Source of the DNA: Caldifarciminota bacterium
GTDB lineage: Bacteria > Hydrothermota > Tepidihabitantia > SM23-42
Assembly: GCA_020355325.1 (NCBI GenBank)
Contig: CP070664.1
Coordinates: 2,280,296 to 2,321,560, forward strand
Reading direction: 5' to 3'
Length of the DNA stretch: 41,265 nucleotides
Under the pieces are notes generated by a model. It was given only the letters and a program-made list of their open reading frames with translations. It was not told the origin of the DNA and did not search any database. Made by a program: the position numbers and the translations under genes. This document shows positions 7,263-15,154 of the stretch, piece after piece. Positions within the stretch are counted from its first letter, which is position 1. Each line of letters begins with the position of its first letter.

Positions 7263-9536
7263 ATGGATATCTTATCTATCACACTCACAATTATTGGCAT
7301 TATCATCGCAATAATTTTCGGCTATCTACAGGTCGTTGTTCCGTTCATAAAAAGAGAGGTAAGACTTTCAAAACGCTTTCCCTTTGTAGAAACTGCTGAG
7401 GCAGTACCAGCAGCAGAACCCCGCAAAAAGCGAAGAAAGAAGAGGCGTAAACGCAGGTCCCTCATCCCCATTTTCGCAATTGGTGTCATTGTACTTATTA
7501 TCGTTCTCATAAAGGTCTTAGTATTACAGACAACGTCGTTGCCGCCGAGACCAATAGCCGTAATGACCTTTGAGAATCTTACTGGCGAAAGAAGTCTCGA
7601 CTATCTGTGTAAAGCCATTCCCAATCTTCTCATCACCAATCTTGAGCAGTCCCGGCATCTCAGCGTCATGACCTGGGAGCGTATGCACGACTTATTAGAG
7701 GCCGTGGGTAAAGAAGATGTTGAATTGATTGATGAAGATTTAGGCTTTGAGCTCTGTCGTATGGATGGCATAGAAACGATTGTCCTGGGAAGTTTCACCA
7801 AGGCTGGCGATATCGTGGTGACTGATGTCAAGGTATTGGACGTCACGACCAAGAAACTGCTCAAGACAACGAGTTCTAAGGGCGAGGGTGTTGCCAGCAT
7901 ATTAAAAGTGCAAATTGACGAATTGAGCAGGGAAATCTCTCGGGGAGTAGGTCTGTCTGAACGTAAGGTTAAGATAACTAAGTTACAGATTGCCGAAGTG
8001 ACAACCTCCTCGATGGATGCCTACAATTATTTTTTGCGCGGCAGAGAGGAATACCAAAAGCTTTATTATGATGATGCACGTAGGTTTCTCGAGAAAGCAA
8101 TCGAACTCGATTCGACGTTTGCCTCTGCTTACCTCTTTCTCGCGAGTACATACAGATTCCTAAATGACTACAAAGCAAGTAATAAAACTATCGAAAAAGC
8201 CAAGGAATTCTCGGATAAAACAACAGAGAAAGAGAAACTCTATATCGAGGCACTCTATGCGTTCATGATAGAAGACAATCCAGAAAAAAGATTTCGTATC
8301 CTCAAACAATTAGCGGCGAAATATCCAAGAGAAAAGCGGGTGCACGACCGCTTGGGATGGTATTACCGAAGTAAAGATTTATTCCATAGAGCGATAGAAG
8401 AGTTTAACAAAACGCTGGAGCTTGACCCGAACTACGGAGAAGCCTTAAATGGACTTGCTTATACGTATGCCGATATAGGCGACTATGCTCAGGCAATCGA
8501 ATATTTTAAACAGTATGCAGCTGTATCGCCTGGTGATGCCAATCCATTCGATTCCATGGGCGAGCTCTATTTTCGAATGGGACAGCTTGATAATGCACTC
8601 GCAAAATTCAAAGAAGCAATAGAGGTTAAATCAGACTTTATGTCGAGTCTGAAAATTGCCTACATCTATGCGTTAATAGAAAATTATGATGAGGCAATGA
8701 AATGGACCGACCACTATATTACCACGGCACCGTCCTCAGGTATACGAGCAGGTGCTTATTGGCAAAAAGCATTCTATAACTACTTGTTGGGGAAATTTGA
8801 TCAGGCCTTAAACCGTCTCGACATGGCCGAAGATCTTTCGGAACCAATCGAATGGGAGTTTGGAAGGATGGCTGTAGACTGGTTTAGGGCGTACGTGTAC
8901 TACGATATGAAAAAATATGCGTTGAGTCGAAACTACTTCAAGGATTCTTATGCCTATGATCCTAACTCACCATTCTATACGGTCAGCTACAATTTCAACA
9001 TGGGTTTGATAGATTTGAAGCAAGAAAAATTTAATTCGGCAAGGGCATGGCTTGCGTTAATCAAATCTTTACTACCTCACGTAGAAATAGGGGAGGAAGA
9101 TCTTGCGCTATTCCTTCATGATCTTCTCTATGCGGAAGTATTGCTCGCGCAAGACTCACTTGAAAAAGCCATCTCGGTATTTGAAAAAACATCTAAATTA
9201 ATAAAGGTAGATCTACCCACTGGGCCTTTTACGTCTGTATACAACGGACTCCCTCATAAGGACGTAGTAGCCAGGGTTTATTATAAAAAAGGCGACATAG
9301 ACAGAGCTATCCTCGAATACGAGCAGCTGATTGACTCTGATCCAGATAAGAGAGGACGGGCTCTTATTCGTCCTACCTGGCGCTATTCATTAGCCAAATT
9401 GTATGAAGAAAAGGGTTTGAAAACAAAAGCAATTGCAGAATACGAAAAATTTCTCGACATTTGGAAAGACGCCGATGCCGACCGACCAGAAAAAATCGAC
9501 GCCAAGAAACGCCTGGCAAAGTTAAAAGCAAGATAA
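7263..9536 (+). CDS. Membrane TolB-like/TPR protein, 757 aa
   Basis: Paralogue of the 614-aa protein at 955. It has the same N-terminal module (membrane segment 5-27, KRFPFV at 38-42). A strongly basic stretch follows (53-65, RKKRRKKRRKRR), then a second membrane segment (67-89). Residues 97-225 are TolB-like (IAVMTFENLTGERSLDYL, then ETIVLGSFTKAGD). Residues 230-750 are about a dozen TPRs, for example AIEEFNKTLELDPNYGEALNGLAY. The two membrane segments with a basic loop predict a hairpin that places the TPR part in one compartment; which one is not certain. The C-terminus FLDIWKDADADRPEK matches the truncated gene at the left edge. The stop codon overlaps inverted-repeat copy 2. Confidence 0.88.
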   Translation: MDILSITLTIIGIIIAIIFGYLQVVVPFIKREVRLSKRFPFVETAEAVPAAEPRKKRRKKRRKRRSLIPIFAIGVIVLIIVLIKVLVLQTTSLPPRPIAVMTFENLTGERSLDYLCKAIPNLLITNLEQSRHLSVMTWERMHDLLEAVGKEDVELIDEDLGFELCRMDGIETIVLGSFTKAGDIVVTDVKVLDVTTKKLLKTTSSKGEGVASILKVQIDELSREISRGVGLSERKVKITKLQIAEVTTSSMDAYNYFLRGREEYQKLYYDDARRFLEKAIELDSTFASAYLFLASTYRFLNDYKASNKTIEKAKEFSDKTTEKEKLYIEALYAFMIEDNPEKRFRILKQLAAKYPREKRVHDRLGWYYRSKDLFHRAIEEFNKTLELDPNYGEALNGLAYTYADIGDYAQAIEYFKQYAAVSPGDANPFDSMGELYFRMGQLDNALAKFKEAIEVKSDFMSSLKIAYIYALIENYDEAMKWTDHYITTAPSSGIRAGAYWQKAFYNYLLGKFDQALNRLDMAEDLSEPIEWEFGRMAVDWFRAYVYYDMKKYALSRNYFKDSYAYDPNSPFYTVSYNFNMGLIDLKQEKFNSARAWLALIKSLLPHVEIGEEDLALFLHDLLYAEVLLAQDSLEKAISVFEKTSKLIKVDLPTGPFTSVYNGLPHKDVVARVYYKKGDIDRAILEYEQLIDSDPDKRGRALIRPTWRYSLAKLYEEKGLKTKAIAEYEKFLDIWKDADADRPEKIDAKKRLAKLKAR

Positions 9537-9658
9537 AAGGGACAGGCTACTTTTATGGTCGTTTTCTCTTATCATTCTACACGTCTTTTAGACACGACTA
9601 TTAGAGTTCGATTTTCTGAAATCAAAACCGTGGCTCTTAAAAGTAGCCTGTCCCTTTT
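9535..9658. repeat. Inverted-repeat element (MITE/REP-like), copy 2
   Basis: Left end AAAAGGGACAGGCTACTTTT (9535 on) and right end to 9658 pair over 21 of 22 bases. The 80-bp core resembles copy 1. It starts inside the TAA of the upstream gene, so it supplies the stop codon context, and ends just before the SD of the SHOCT gene. RNA from this DNA would fold into a long hairpin. Confidence 0.85.
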
Positions 9659-9676
9659 ACAGACAAGGAGGAATAT

Positions 9677-9967
9677 ATGAAAACATTAATGACATTTTTA
9701 TTAACCGTTATTGGATTATCATCGTGTGTATATCCCACGCGGCACATGATGGATTGGCCCCATACGTTTTATGGATTTGGAGGCATTGCTATGTGGATCA
9801 TTGTGATAGCACTCGTTGCTGTCATCATCTATCTTGCCATTCAAAAAGAAAAGGCGCTCAAAACCGAAGAAAAGGAAACACCACTCGATATACTCAAAAA
9901 GAGGTATGCGAAAGGAGAAATAACAAAGAAAGAGTTTGATTCAATGAAAAAAGAGCTGGAGAAGTAG
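9677..9967 (+). CDS. SHOCT-domain lipoprotein/membrane protein
   Basis: 96 aa. An N-terminal signal with lipobox LSSC (C17) suggests lipid attachment. A membrane segment lies at about 35-56 (GGIAMWIIVIALVAVIIYLA). Residues 69-96 form a SHOCT motif (PLDILKKRYAKGEITKKEF), a short C-terminal domain common in small membrane proteins and thought to mediate oligomerisation. GGAGG is 6 nt before the ATG at 9677. Many such proteins have this architecture without a known function. It lies between inverted-repeat copy 2 and the FG-GAP gene. Confidence 0.85.
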   Translation: MKTLMTFLLTVIGLSSCVYPTRHMMDWPHTFYGFGGIAMWIIVIALVAVIIYLAIQKEKALKTEEKETPLDILKKRYAKGEITKKEFDSMKKELEK

Positions 9968-10028
9968 TTAACAGGATATTTGATTGTTTTAAGAAGACTT
10001 TTCTGTTTCTATTCCACTAAGGAGGTGT

Positions 10029-11741
10029 ATGAAGTCAATATTCGCGGTGCTTATTTTTTTATGTGCAATCGGTACTGCATTCGCTGAAATACCGTTATCT
10101 AATTCACCATTCTGGATTTCGAGTGATACTGACTATTCGACTGGTGGCGCGCTCTATGATGTCACGATGGATGGTTGGATTGATTACTGCACGGGTAACG
10201 GCAACGACATGGACTCCAATACCAATGCAGTATATGTTAACCAGGTTGGAACACTGGAGACGAATGCGTCATGGCGTTCGAACGAGAGTGGCTATTTTTC
10301 TCATATCTATATTGGAGACGTGGACAACGACGGTTTGCCTGATATGGCTGTCGCGTATCTGGGTGCCGGTGTTTCGAATCAAGGACCCACGAGCATTTAT
10401 AGAAATGAAGGAAGCGGACTCAATCAGACTGCATGGTGGACATCGATAGATCAGTACAATTCTTTTGACTGTGTGTTTGGCGATATAGACCTCGATGCAG
10501 ACCTCGACCTCGCGGTCGTAGCAGGTGATGCCTATTCTGGACTTCAGTCACCAACACGGGTCTACCGCAACAACAGTGGGATAATTGAAACATCCCCTTA
10601 TTGGACATCTGCCGATTCTTCACCGAGCAATGCCTGTCGGTGGGTAGACCTGGATAATGATGGCTACCTCGACCTCGTTGTCGGATACCGGCATAGACTT
10701 GCTGTTTTTAAGAATGTAGATGGAACATTAGCCGACACCGCTGACTGGACAACAGATGAACCAGGGTGGATTTTGAGGATTGCAATAGGCGATTACGACA
10801 ACGATGGATATAAAGATGTTGCGGTTGCCTGTAACGGTCAACTGGGCGATGATTCGAGCCGCATCGAAGTATACAGGAATAATGGAGGTACTCTCGAAAC
10901 GCCTCCAGCATTCATCATGTTGACCTCAACACTCTACTGCTCATGCGTTGAGTGGGGCGATGTTAATAATGATGGATGGCTTGACCTGGCAGCTGGTGGT
11001 TGGTGGGAGCCAGTCGTGGTTTTTGAAAACAACGAAGGCATAATCGACACCATACCAACATGGTCATGGGATGGCGGTTACAATTTGGTCTGTGAGACTG
11101 TTATGTGGGGAGATGTAGGAAATAGATTTTTAGATACCGTGAGTGATTTCAAGAGTGGTGATGGCGTGAGAAAACTATTTTATTTTGAGCACCATCCTAT
11201 TCAATCATTCCAGGAAGTTAGGGTAAATGACACACTCGTGCCGTTATCAGATTTTACTTTTGACCCATTGACTGGATGGATATCATTGAAATATGCACCG
11301 CCTGCAGGAACTGGTAATATTGAAATTATTTATACCTACAGCCAGTATCCAGACCTGGGCGTGACAAACTGGACTCCTTTTGCTGGTAATTATCTCTTTA
11401 ACAATACTACAGTTGGAATAGAAGAACACATCGCTCGATTGCCACTGCCAAACATTCATCTCACCGTATACCCCAACCCATTCTCTGATAAGACAACGAT
11501 AAAATTCAGCATAAAGCATGGGATAGAATCCGCCTCAGACGCAATAGAGCTCAATATCTATGATGTAACAGGTCGCCTGGTTAAAAGTTTTTCACGCCTT
11601 ACGCTCTACGCCCAACGCCCTACGCTCATTTCCTGGCATGGTACCGATAACTTCGGTAGACAACTCTCGAATGGGATTTATTTTGTTGAAGCCATAATTT
11701 GTAATAATGTTGTTCGAGAAAAAATCGTTATTATACGATAA
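10029..11741 (+). CDS. Secreted FG-GAP/VCBS repeat protein with C-terminal sorting tail
   Basis: 570 aa. A signal peptide (1-19, ending AFA) is followed by at least five FG-GAP/VCBS beta-propeller blades, each with a calcium-type DxDxDG motif: DVDNDGLPDMAVAYLG, DIDLDADLDLAVVAGD, DLDNDGYLDLVVGYR, DYDNDGYKDVAVACNG and DVNNDGWLDLAAGGW. The last 90 residues are a FlgD/type IX-like tail (VYPNPFSDKTTIKFSI, ELNIYDVTGRLVK, NGIYFVE). Proteins of this sort are exported to the cell surface or medium. The tail contains the 10-residue stretch RLTLYAQRPT, encoded by a heptamer array also found in the gene at 15155. GGAGG precedes the ATG closely. Confidence 0.88.
   Translation: MKSIFAVLIFLCAIGTAFAEIPLSNSPFWISSDTDYSTGGALYDVTMDGWIDYCTGNGNDMDSNTNAVYVNQVGTLETNASWRSNESGYFSHIYIGDVDNDGLPDMAVAYLGAGVSNQGPTSIYRNEGSGLNQTAWWTSIDQYNSFDCVFGDIDLDADLDLAVVAGDAYSGLQSPTRVYRNNSGIIETSPYWTSADSSPSNACRWVDLDNDGYLDLVVGYRHRLAVFKNVDGTLADTADWTTDEPGWILRIAIGDYDNDGYKDVAVACNGQLGDDSSRIEVYRNNGGTLETPPAFIMLTSTLYCSCVEWGDVNNDGWLDLAAGGWWEPVVVFENNEGIIDTIPTWSWDGGYNLVCETVMWGDVGNRFLDTVSDFKSGDGVRKLFYFEHHPIQSFQEVRVNDTLVPLSDFTFDPLTGWISLKYAPPAGTGNIEIIYTYSQYPDLGVTNWTPFAGNYLFNNTTVGIEEHIARLPLPNIHLTVYPNPFSDKTTIKFSIKHGIESASDAIELNIYDVTGRLVKSFSRLTLYAQRPTLISWHGTDNFGRQLSNGIYFVEAIICNNVVREKIVIIR
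11593..11627 (+). repeat. Heptamer array inside the FG-GAP sorting tail
   Basis: About five degenerate 7-nt units of pattern CGCYYWA (CGCCTTA, CGCTCTA, CGCCCAA, CGCCCTA, CGCTC). The first 32 bases (11593-11624) are identical to the complement of 15272-15303. The array is in frame and encodes RLTLYAQRPT. Confidence 0.8.
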
Positions 11742-11788
11742 AAAACAGAAGCTCAGTCCTTTTAAAAAGCTGGGTTGCGGGGTGTTAT

Positions 11789-12301
11789 ATGAAAGTAGCA
11801 GTTCTTGTTGAGGATTATTATCAAGTGTTAGAGGTGTGGTATCCCTATTTGAGACTGCGCGAAGAGGGGATACAGACAGTCCTCGTAGGAACAGGCAGAC
11901 AAGAGGAATACAAGAGTAAAGACGGGTATCCTGCAAAGCAGGAGTTGTCGATAAAGAATGCAAAAACAAGTGATTTTGCGGGTGTAGTTATTCCTGGTGG
12001 ATATGCTCCAGATTTATTACGTAGATATCCAGAGGTCAATAAATTTGTGAGAGACATATATAATGAAGGAAAATGTGTCGCAGCGATATGTCATGCAGGA
12101 TGGGTACTGATTTCAGCCGGCATACTAAAAGGTAAAAAAGCTACATCGTTTTTCGCTATAAAAGATGATATGATCAGCGCTGGAGCAAAATTTCTTGATA
12201 AAGAAGTCGTTGTGGATGGCAATCTCATTACATCACGACATCCATATGATCTGCCAGCTTTTTGTCGGGAGATAATAAAGTTCTTACAAGGGGAGAAATA
12301 A
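11789..12301 (+). CDS. DJ-1/PfpI family protein
   Basis: 170 aa, the usual length for the PfpI/YhbO group of cytoplasmic proteins assigned protease, deglycase or glyoxalase-type activity. Features: MKVAVLVED start strand, E15 in the position of the conserved Glu, VVIPGGYAPD (67-75), and the nucleophile elbow AAICHAGW with C101 and adjacent H102, followed by a C-terminal SRHPYDLPAF. GGGGTG lies before the ATG. It has the same direction as the FG-GAP gene, 47 nt upstream, but no link in function is evident. Confidence 0.9.
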   Translation: MKVAVLVEDYYQVLEVWYPYLRLREEGIQTVLVGTGRQEEYKSKDGYPAKQELSIKNAKTSDFAGVVIPGGYAPDLLRRYPEVNKFVRDIYNEGKCVAAICHAGWVLISAGILKGKKATSFFAIKDDMISAGAKFLDKEVVVDGNLITSRHPYDLPAFCREIIKFLQGEK

Positions 12302-12343
12302 ATAAGATATAGAAAATTACTTCACTCTTAAAAATAATGTAGA

Positions 12344-12859
12344 ATGGCTGAAAAAAATTGGCAACAGGAAGCCTGGGATTTGATTTATAAACAGAAAGAC
12401 ATCAAAAGAGCTATTGAGTACCTCGATAACGTTATTGAACAGCATCCTCAAAATGACGAGGCTCTCGCCATCAAAGCGAATGCCCTTAATCAGCTTGCCA
12501 GTGACACCAAGACATGGGACTTCAGTCGTGAAGCACTGAAATGTGCTGAGAAAGCTATCGAGATTAATCCACGTAATGACACGGCTCTTTTCAACAAAGC
12601 GTGGTCTTTGTGCGATTTAGGTAACCCACAAGAAGCTTTGGAATGCACCATTAAGGCACTGGAGGTCAATCCTAAAAATATATACACATGGTATAACAAA
12701 GCGTGGGCGCACTACTTACTTCACGAGATTGAAAAAGCACTGGAATGTTGTAATAAAATAATAGAAATTGACCCTCACTTCACTGATTTAGCAGAAGCTT
12801 TAAAAAGTCGCATCGAAACCAGGGAATTCCCTGACCATTTAGCGCAATTCAAGAAATGA
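12344..12859 (+). CDS. Soluble TPR protein
   Basis: 171 aa made of about four TPRs (AIEYLDNVIEQHPQND, ALKCAEKAIEINPRND, ALECTIKALEVNPKN, ALECCNKIIEIDPHF) without signal or membrane segment. The TGA stop overlaps the ATG of the NAD synthetase gene (ATGA, 12856-12859), so the two are translationally coupled. There is no clear SD before the ATG at 12344. Its role is inferred to be a protein-binding adaptor. Confidence 0.88.
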   Translation: MAEKNWQQEAWDLIYKQKDIKRAIEYLDNVIEQHPQNDEALAIKANALNQLASDTKTWDFSREALKCAEKAIEINPRNDTALFNKAWSLCDLGNPQEALECTIKALEVNPKNIYTWYNKAWAHYLLHEIEKALECCNKIIEIDPHFTDLAEALKSRIETREFPDHLAQFKK

Positions 12860-13716
12860 AGGATACAGCTAAAAACCTGCACCATTTTGTAGCCGATCTT
12901 AAAAATTCTCTTGAAACATTAAAAAAAGATGGTGCGGTGATTGGTGTTTCAGGTGGCGTTGATTCAGCTACTGTATTGAAACTTCTTGAACAATGTTTAC
13001 CCAAAGAAAACATCCTGCCCCTCATCCTTCCCGATAGAGACAGCAATCCAAGATGTATACGCTTAGCAGAGAAGTTGTGCCGGGGATATACATATAAAAA
13101 AATATCAATTACTCCTCTTTTGCAAAAACTGGGCGTTTATCGTGAATTCGGTAACTATTTTTTTATTCCACGCAGGGTAAAAGAGAAATATGTCAAAAAG
13201 AAATATGAGCACTACGGAAAAAATCTCTATTTACGCTATTTACAGGATGATGTCGATGCTGAGCTCCGTAAGGCAATCGGCTACATCAGAATCAAGAATC
13301 GGATTCGTATGGCAATTATGTATCATTATGCCGAGATTAATAATTATGCAGTTATTGGTACAGTCAACAAAACCGAGTACCTGCTCGGTCTCTTCGTGCC
13401 ATTCGGTGATGGGGCAGCAGATCTCATGCCGCTCTTTAATATCTACAAGACCGAAACATGCGATATTGCACGCGCCTTAGAAATTCCCGATGAAATCTTG
13501 GTTCAAGCACCATCACCTGATCTAATTCCGGGATTAACCGACGAAATGATTCTGGGCATGAGTTATGAAAAAGTCGATGAAATTCTCAAAATGCATGTAG
13601 AAAAGAAGGGTAAACTTCCTGAAACAGAGGAGACAAAATACGTCATGGACGTATACGAACACGCAAAAAATCTACGTGATTATTTTTTCCAAAAAGGGGA
13701 CAGGCTACTTTTATAG
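12856..13716 (+). CDS. nadE: NH3-dependent NAD+ synthetase
   Basis: 286 aa. It converts nicotinic acid adenine dinucleotide, ATP and ammonia to NAD+ in the cytoplasm. The ATP-pyrophosphatase loop SGGVDS is at 32-37. Further family motifs are GTVNKTEYLLG, FGDGAADLMPLFNIYKT and APSPDLIPGLTDE. No glutaminase domain is attached, so it should use ammonia. The length fits the family, but the last residues KGDRLLL are encoded by the end of a mobile inverted repeat (from 13691), so the native C-terminus has been replaced. It is translationally coupled to the TPR gene upstream. Confidence 0.92.
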   Translation: MKDTAKNLHHFVADLKNSLETLKKDGAVIGVSGGVDSATVLKLLEQCLPKENILPLILPDRDSNPRCIRLAEKLCRGYTYKKISITPLLQKLGVYREFGNYFFIPRRVKEKYVKKKYEHYGKNLYLRYLQDDVDAELRKAIGYIRIKNRIRMAIMYHYAEINNYAVIGTVNKTEYLLGLFVPFGDGAADLMPLFNIYKTETCDIARALEIPDEILVQAPSPDLIPGLTDEMILGMSYEKVDEILKMHVEKKGKLPETEETKYVMDVYEHAKNLRDYFFQKGDRLLL

Positions 13717-13717
13717 G
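13691..13717. repeat. Solo end of the inverted-repeat element, copy 3
   Basis: AAAAAGGGGACAGGCTACTT (13691 on) followed by TTATAGG matches the left ends of copies 1 and 2 over about 22 bases. No right end is found nearby. It forms the last codons and the stop of nadE. Confidence 0.75.
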
Positions 13718-13732
13718 ACAAATGGCCAAATG

Positions 13733-13807
13733 GGGTCACTGAGTCATTCTCTCGACTCTGCTCGAGACCCATGGTAGGTCATTAAGTTATTGGGTCACTG
13801 GATTATT
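13733..13807. repeat. Degenerate 8-nt period array
   Basis: Units of pattern RGGTCAYT-RAGTYATT: GGGTCACTGAGTCATT (13733-13748), AGGTCATTAAGTTATT (13776-13791) and, directly next to it, GGGTCACTGGATTATT (13792-13807). The 249-bp gap between nadE and the glycosyltransferase otherwise shows only AT-rich sequence. Confidence 0.6.
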
Positions 13808-13965
13808 TACCCAATATGCGTGTACCACTTTTTAACATTTGACATCATAAGTAATTTGATTATACTTACACTTAGGGGTGTAGAAAAAGACACCGCTTTC
13901 TGGTAACTCGAAATTATCTGTCGCACTATTTTAAGAAAAATACTTAAGGGAAAGCATTTATAATT

Positions 13966-15138
13966 ATGGTCAGAAAAATCTTATATATTAATAATGAAAA
14001 GGAAATAGAATACGGAGCCCATTTCATTAATAGCCTGATAGTCAAAAAATTGAGGACAAATGGGTATATGGTTGATAGCATGTATCCCAAAGAAAGTATT
14101 AACTTATTTTCAAAATCACTTAGTGGTATTAGTGATATCTTATTTTATTATTCATTAATTCGCAAAAGAAAACAAATTAACAAATATGACGTTATTCAAG
14201 GGACGACATACACACCTTTAGCATTTTTAGATAATGGAGTTCCTGTTGTTTCCCTTTTCGGATCAACAACTCATGGGTTTCTTAAACACGTACCGTCTTT
14301 AAAAAAACTTGATAGAGAAAGTAGATATTTAGTCAAAATATTTAATGGATTAAAAAAGTATAACGTCGTCGACAGTCTTGTACCATCGATTAAATCATTA
14401 AAAGATATAAGCAAAATTGAAATCTTTGTAGCAAAAAAGAGCGCGGTTGTAATTTCAACTTCAGAAATAGTCAAACGTGAACTGATAAGAAACGGCATCC
14501 CAAAAAAGAAAATTACTTTGGTTCATAATGCCATAGAAGATTTTTGGTTTAAGACAAAAAAGGCACGGAAAGTCAAGCCGATTGCGGAACTTGTTTATCT
14601 CGGCCGCATGGGCGATGACCCATTTACTGTAAAATTGAAAGGAATTGACAGACTCGGTTATATTCTCAAGGCATTTCCAGGTTTGCGAAAAACCGTTATC
14701 GGCATGTGCTCTCGGGTTGATGAGTATCATCTTGTTTTCTCACAATTTCCTGAAGCCATCACCCATTTGAGCGTCAAAAAGAAAAAAATCCCGAAGATTT
14801 TACAAAAACATTATGGGGACATCTATATAAATCCGGGGAGGTATGAGGGGTTTTGCCTCAGTCTTATTGAAGCAATGTCTCAGGGGTTGGTGCCGATAAC
14901 ATTTCCGACAGGCGTGGCACCCGAAATAATACAGCATGGGCGTAACGGCTATCTGGTCAACAAAATTACTGAGATGGTTAAAACAATTAACCATCTCATG
15001 AGAAAAAAAGCCCTGAGAACACGGATGGCAAAAGAAGCAGTACGCACATCACGGCATTTCAAAGCCGATAAAATTATTAAACAATATATTAACGTATATC
15101 AAACCTTAGAAAATAAAGAGAGCCTTCGCAAAAATTAA
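13966..15138 (+). CDS. Glycosyltransferase, GT4-like
   Basis: 390 aa with two Rossmann halves and no signal peptide. The C-terminal half shows GT-B/GT4 features: LVYLGRMGDD, KGIDRLG, and the sugar-nucleotide site YEGFCLSLIEAMSQGLVPI with the EX7E arrangement, then GVAPEIIQHGRNGYLV. It should transfer a sugar from an NDP- or lipid-linked donor, probably in cell-envelope polysaccharide synthesis; donor and acceptor cannot be inferred. There is no neighbouring polysaccharide gene. The first half is markedly AT-rich with many AAA/ATT codons compared with flanking genes, a possible sign of transfer. No good SD is present (AAGGG lies 15 nt upstream). Confidence 0.85.
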   Translation: MVRKILYINNEKEIEYGAHFINSLIVKKLRTNGYMVDSMYPKESINLFSKSLSGISDILFYYSLIRKRKQINKYDVIQGTTYTPLAFLDNGVPVVSLFGSTTHGFLKHVPSLKKLDRESRYLVKIFNGLKKYNVVDSLVPSIKSLKDISKIEIFVAKKSAVVISTSEIVKRELIRNGIPKKKITLVHNAIEDFWFKTKKARKVKPIAELVYLGRMGDDPFTVKLKGIDRLGYILKAFPGLRKTVIGMCSRVDEYHLVFSQFPEAITHLSVKKKKIPKILQKHYGDIYINPGRYEGFCLSLIEAMSQGLVPITFPTGVAPEIIQHGRNGYLVNKITEMVKTINHLMRKKALRTRMAKEAVRTSRHFKADKIIKQYINVYQTLENKESLRKN

Positions 15139-15154
15139 ATACGCTCTAAACCTC

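Noticed and set aside
13691-13965. CRISPR array
   Set aside because: Units are 8-16 nt, degenerate and without unique spacers; no cas gene is present.
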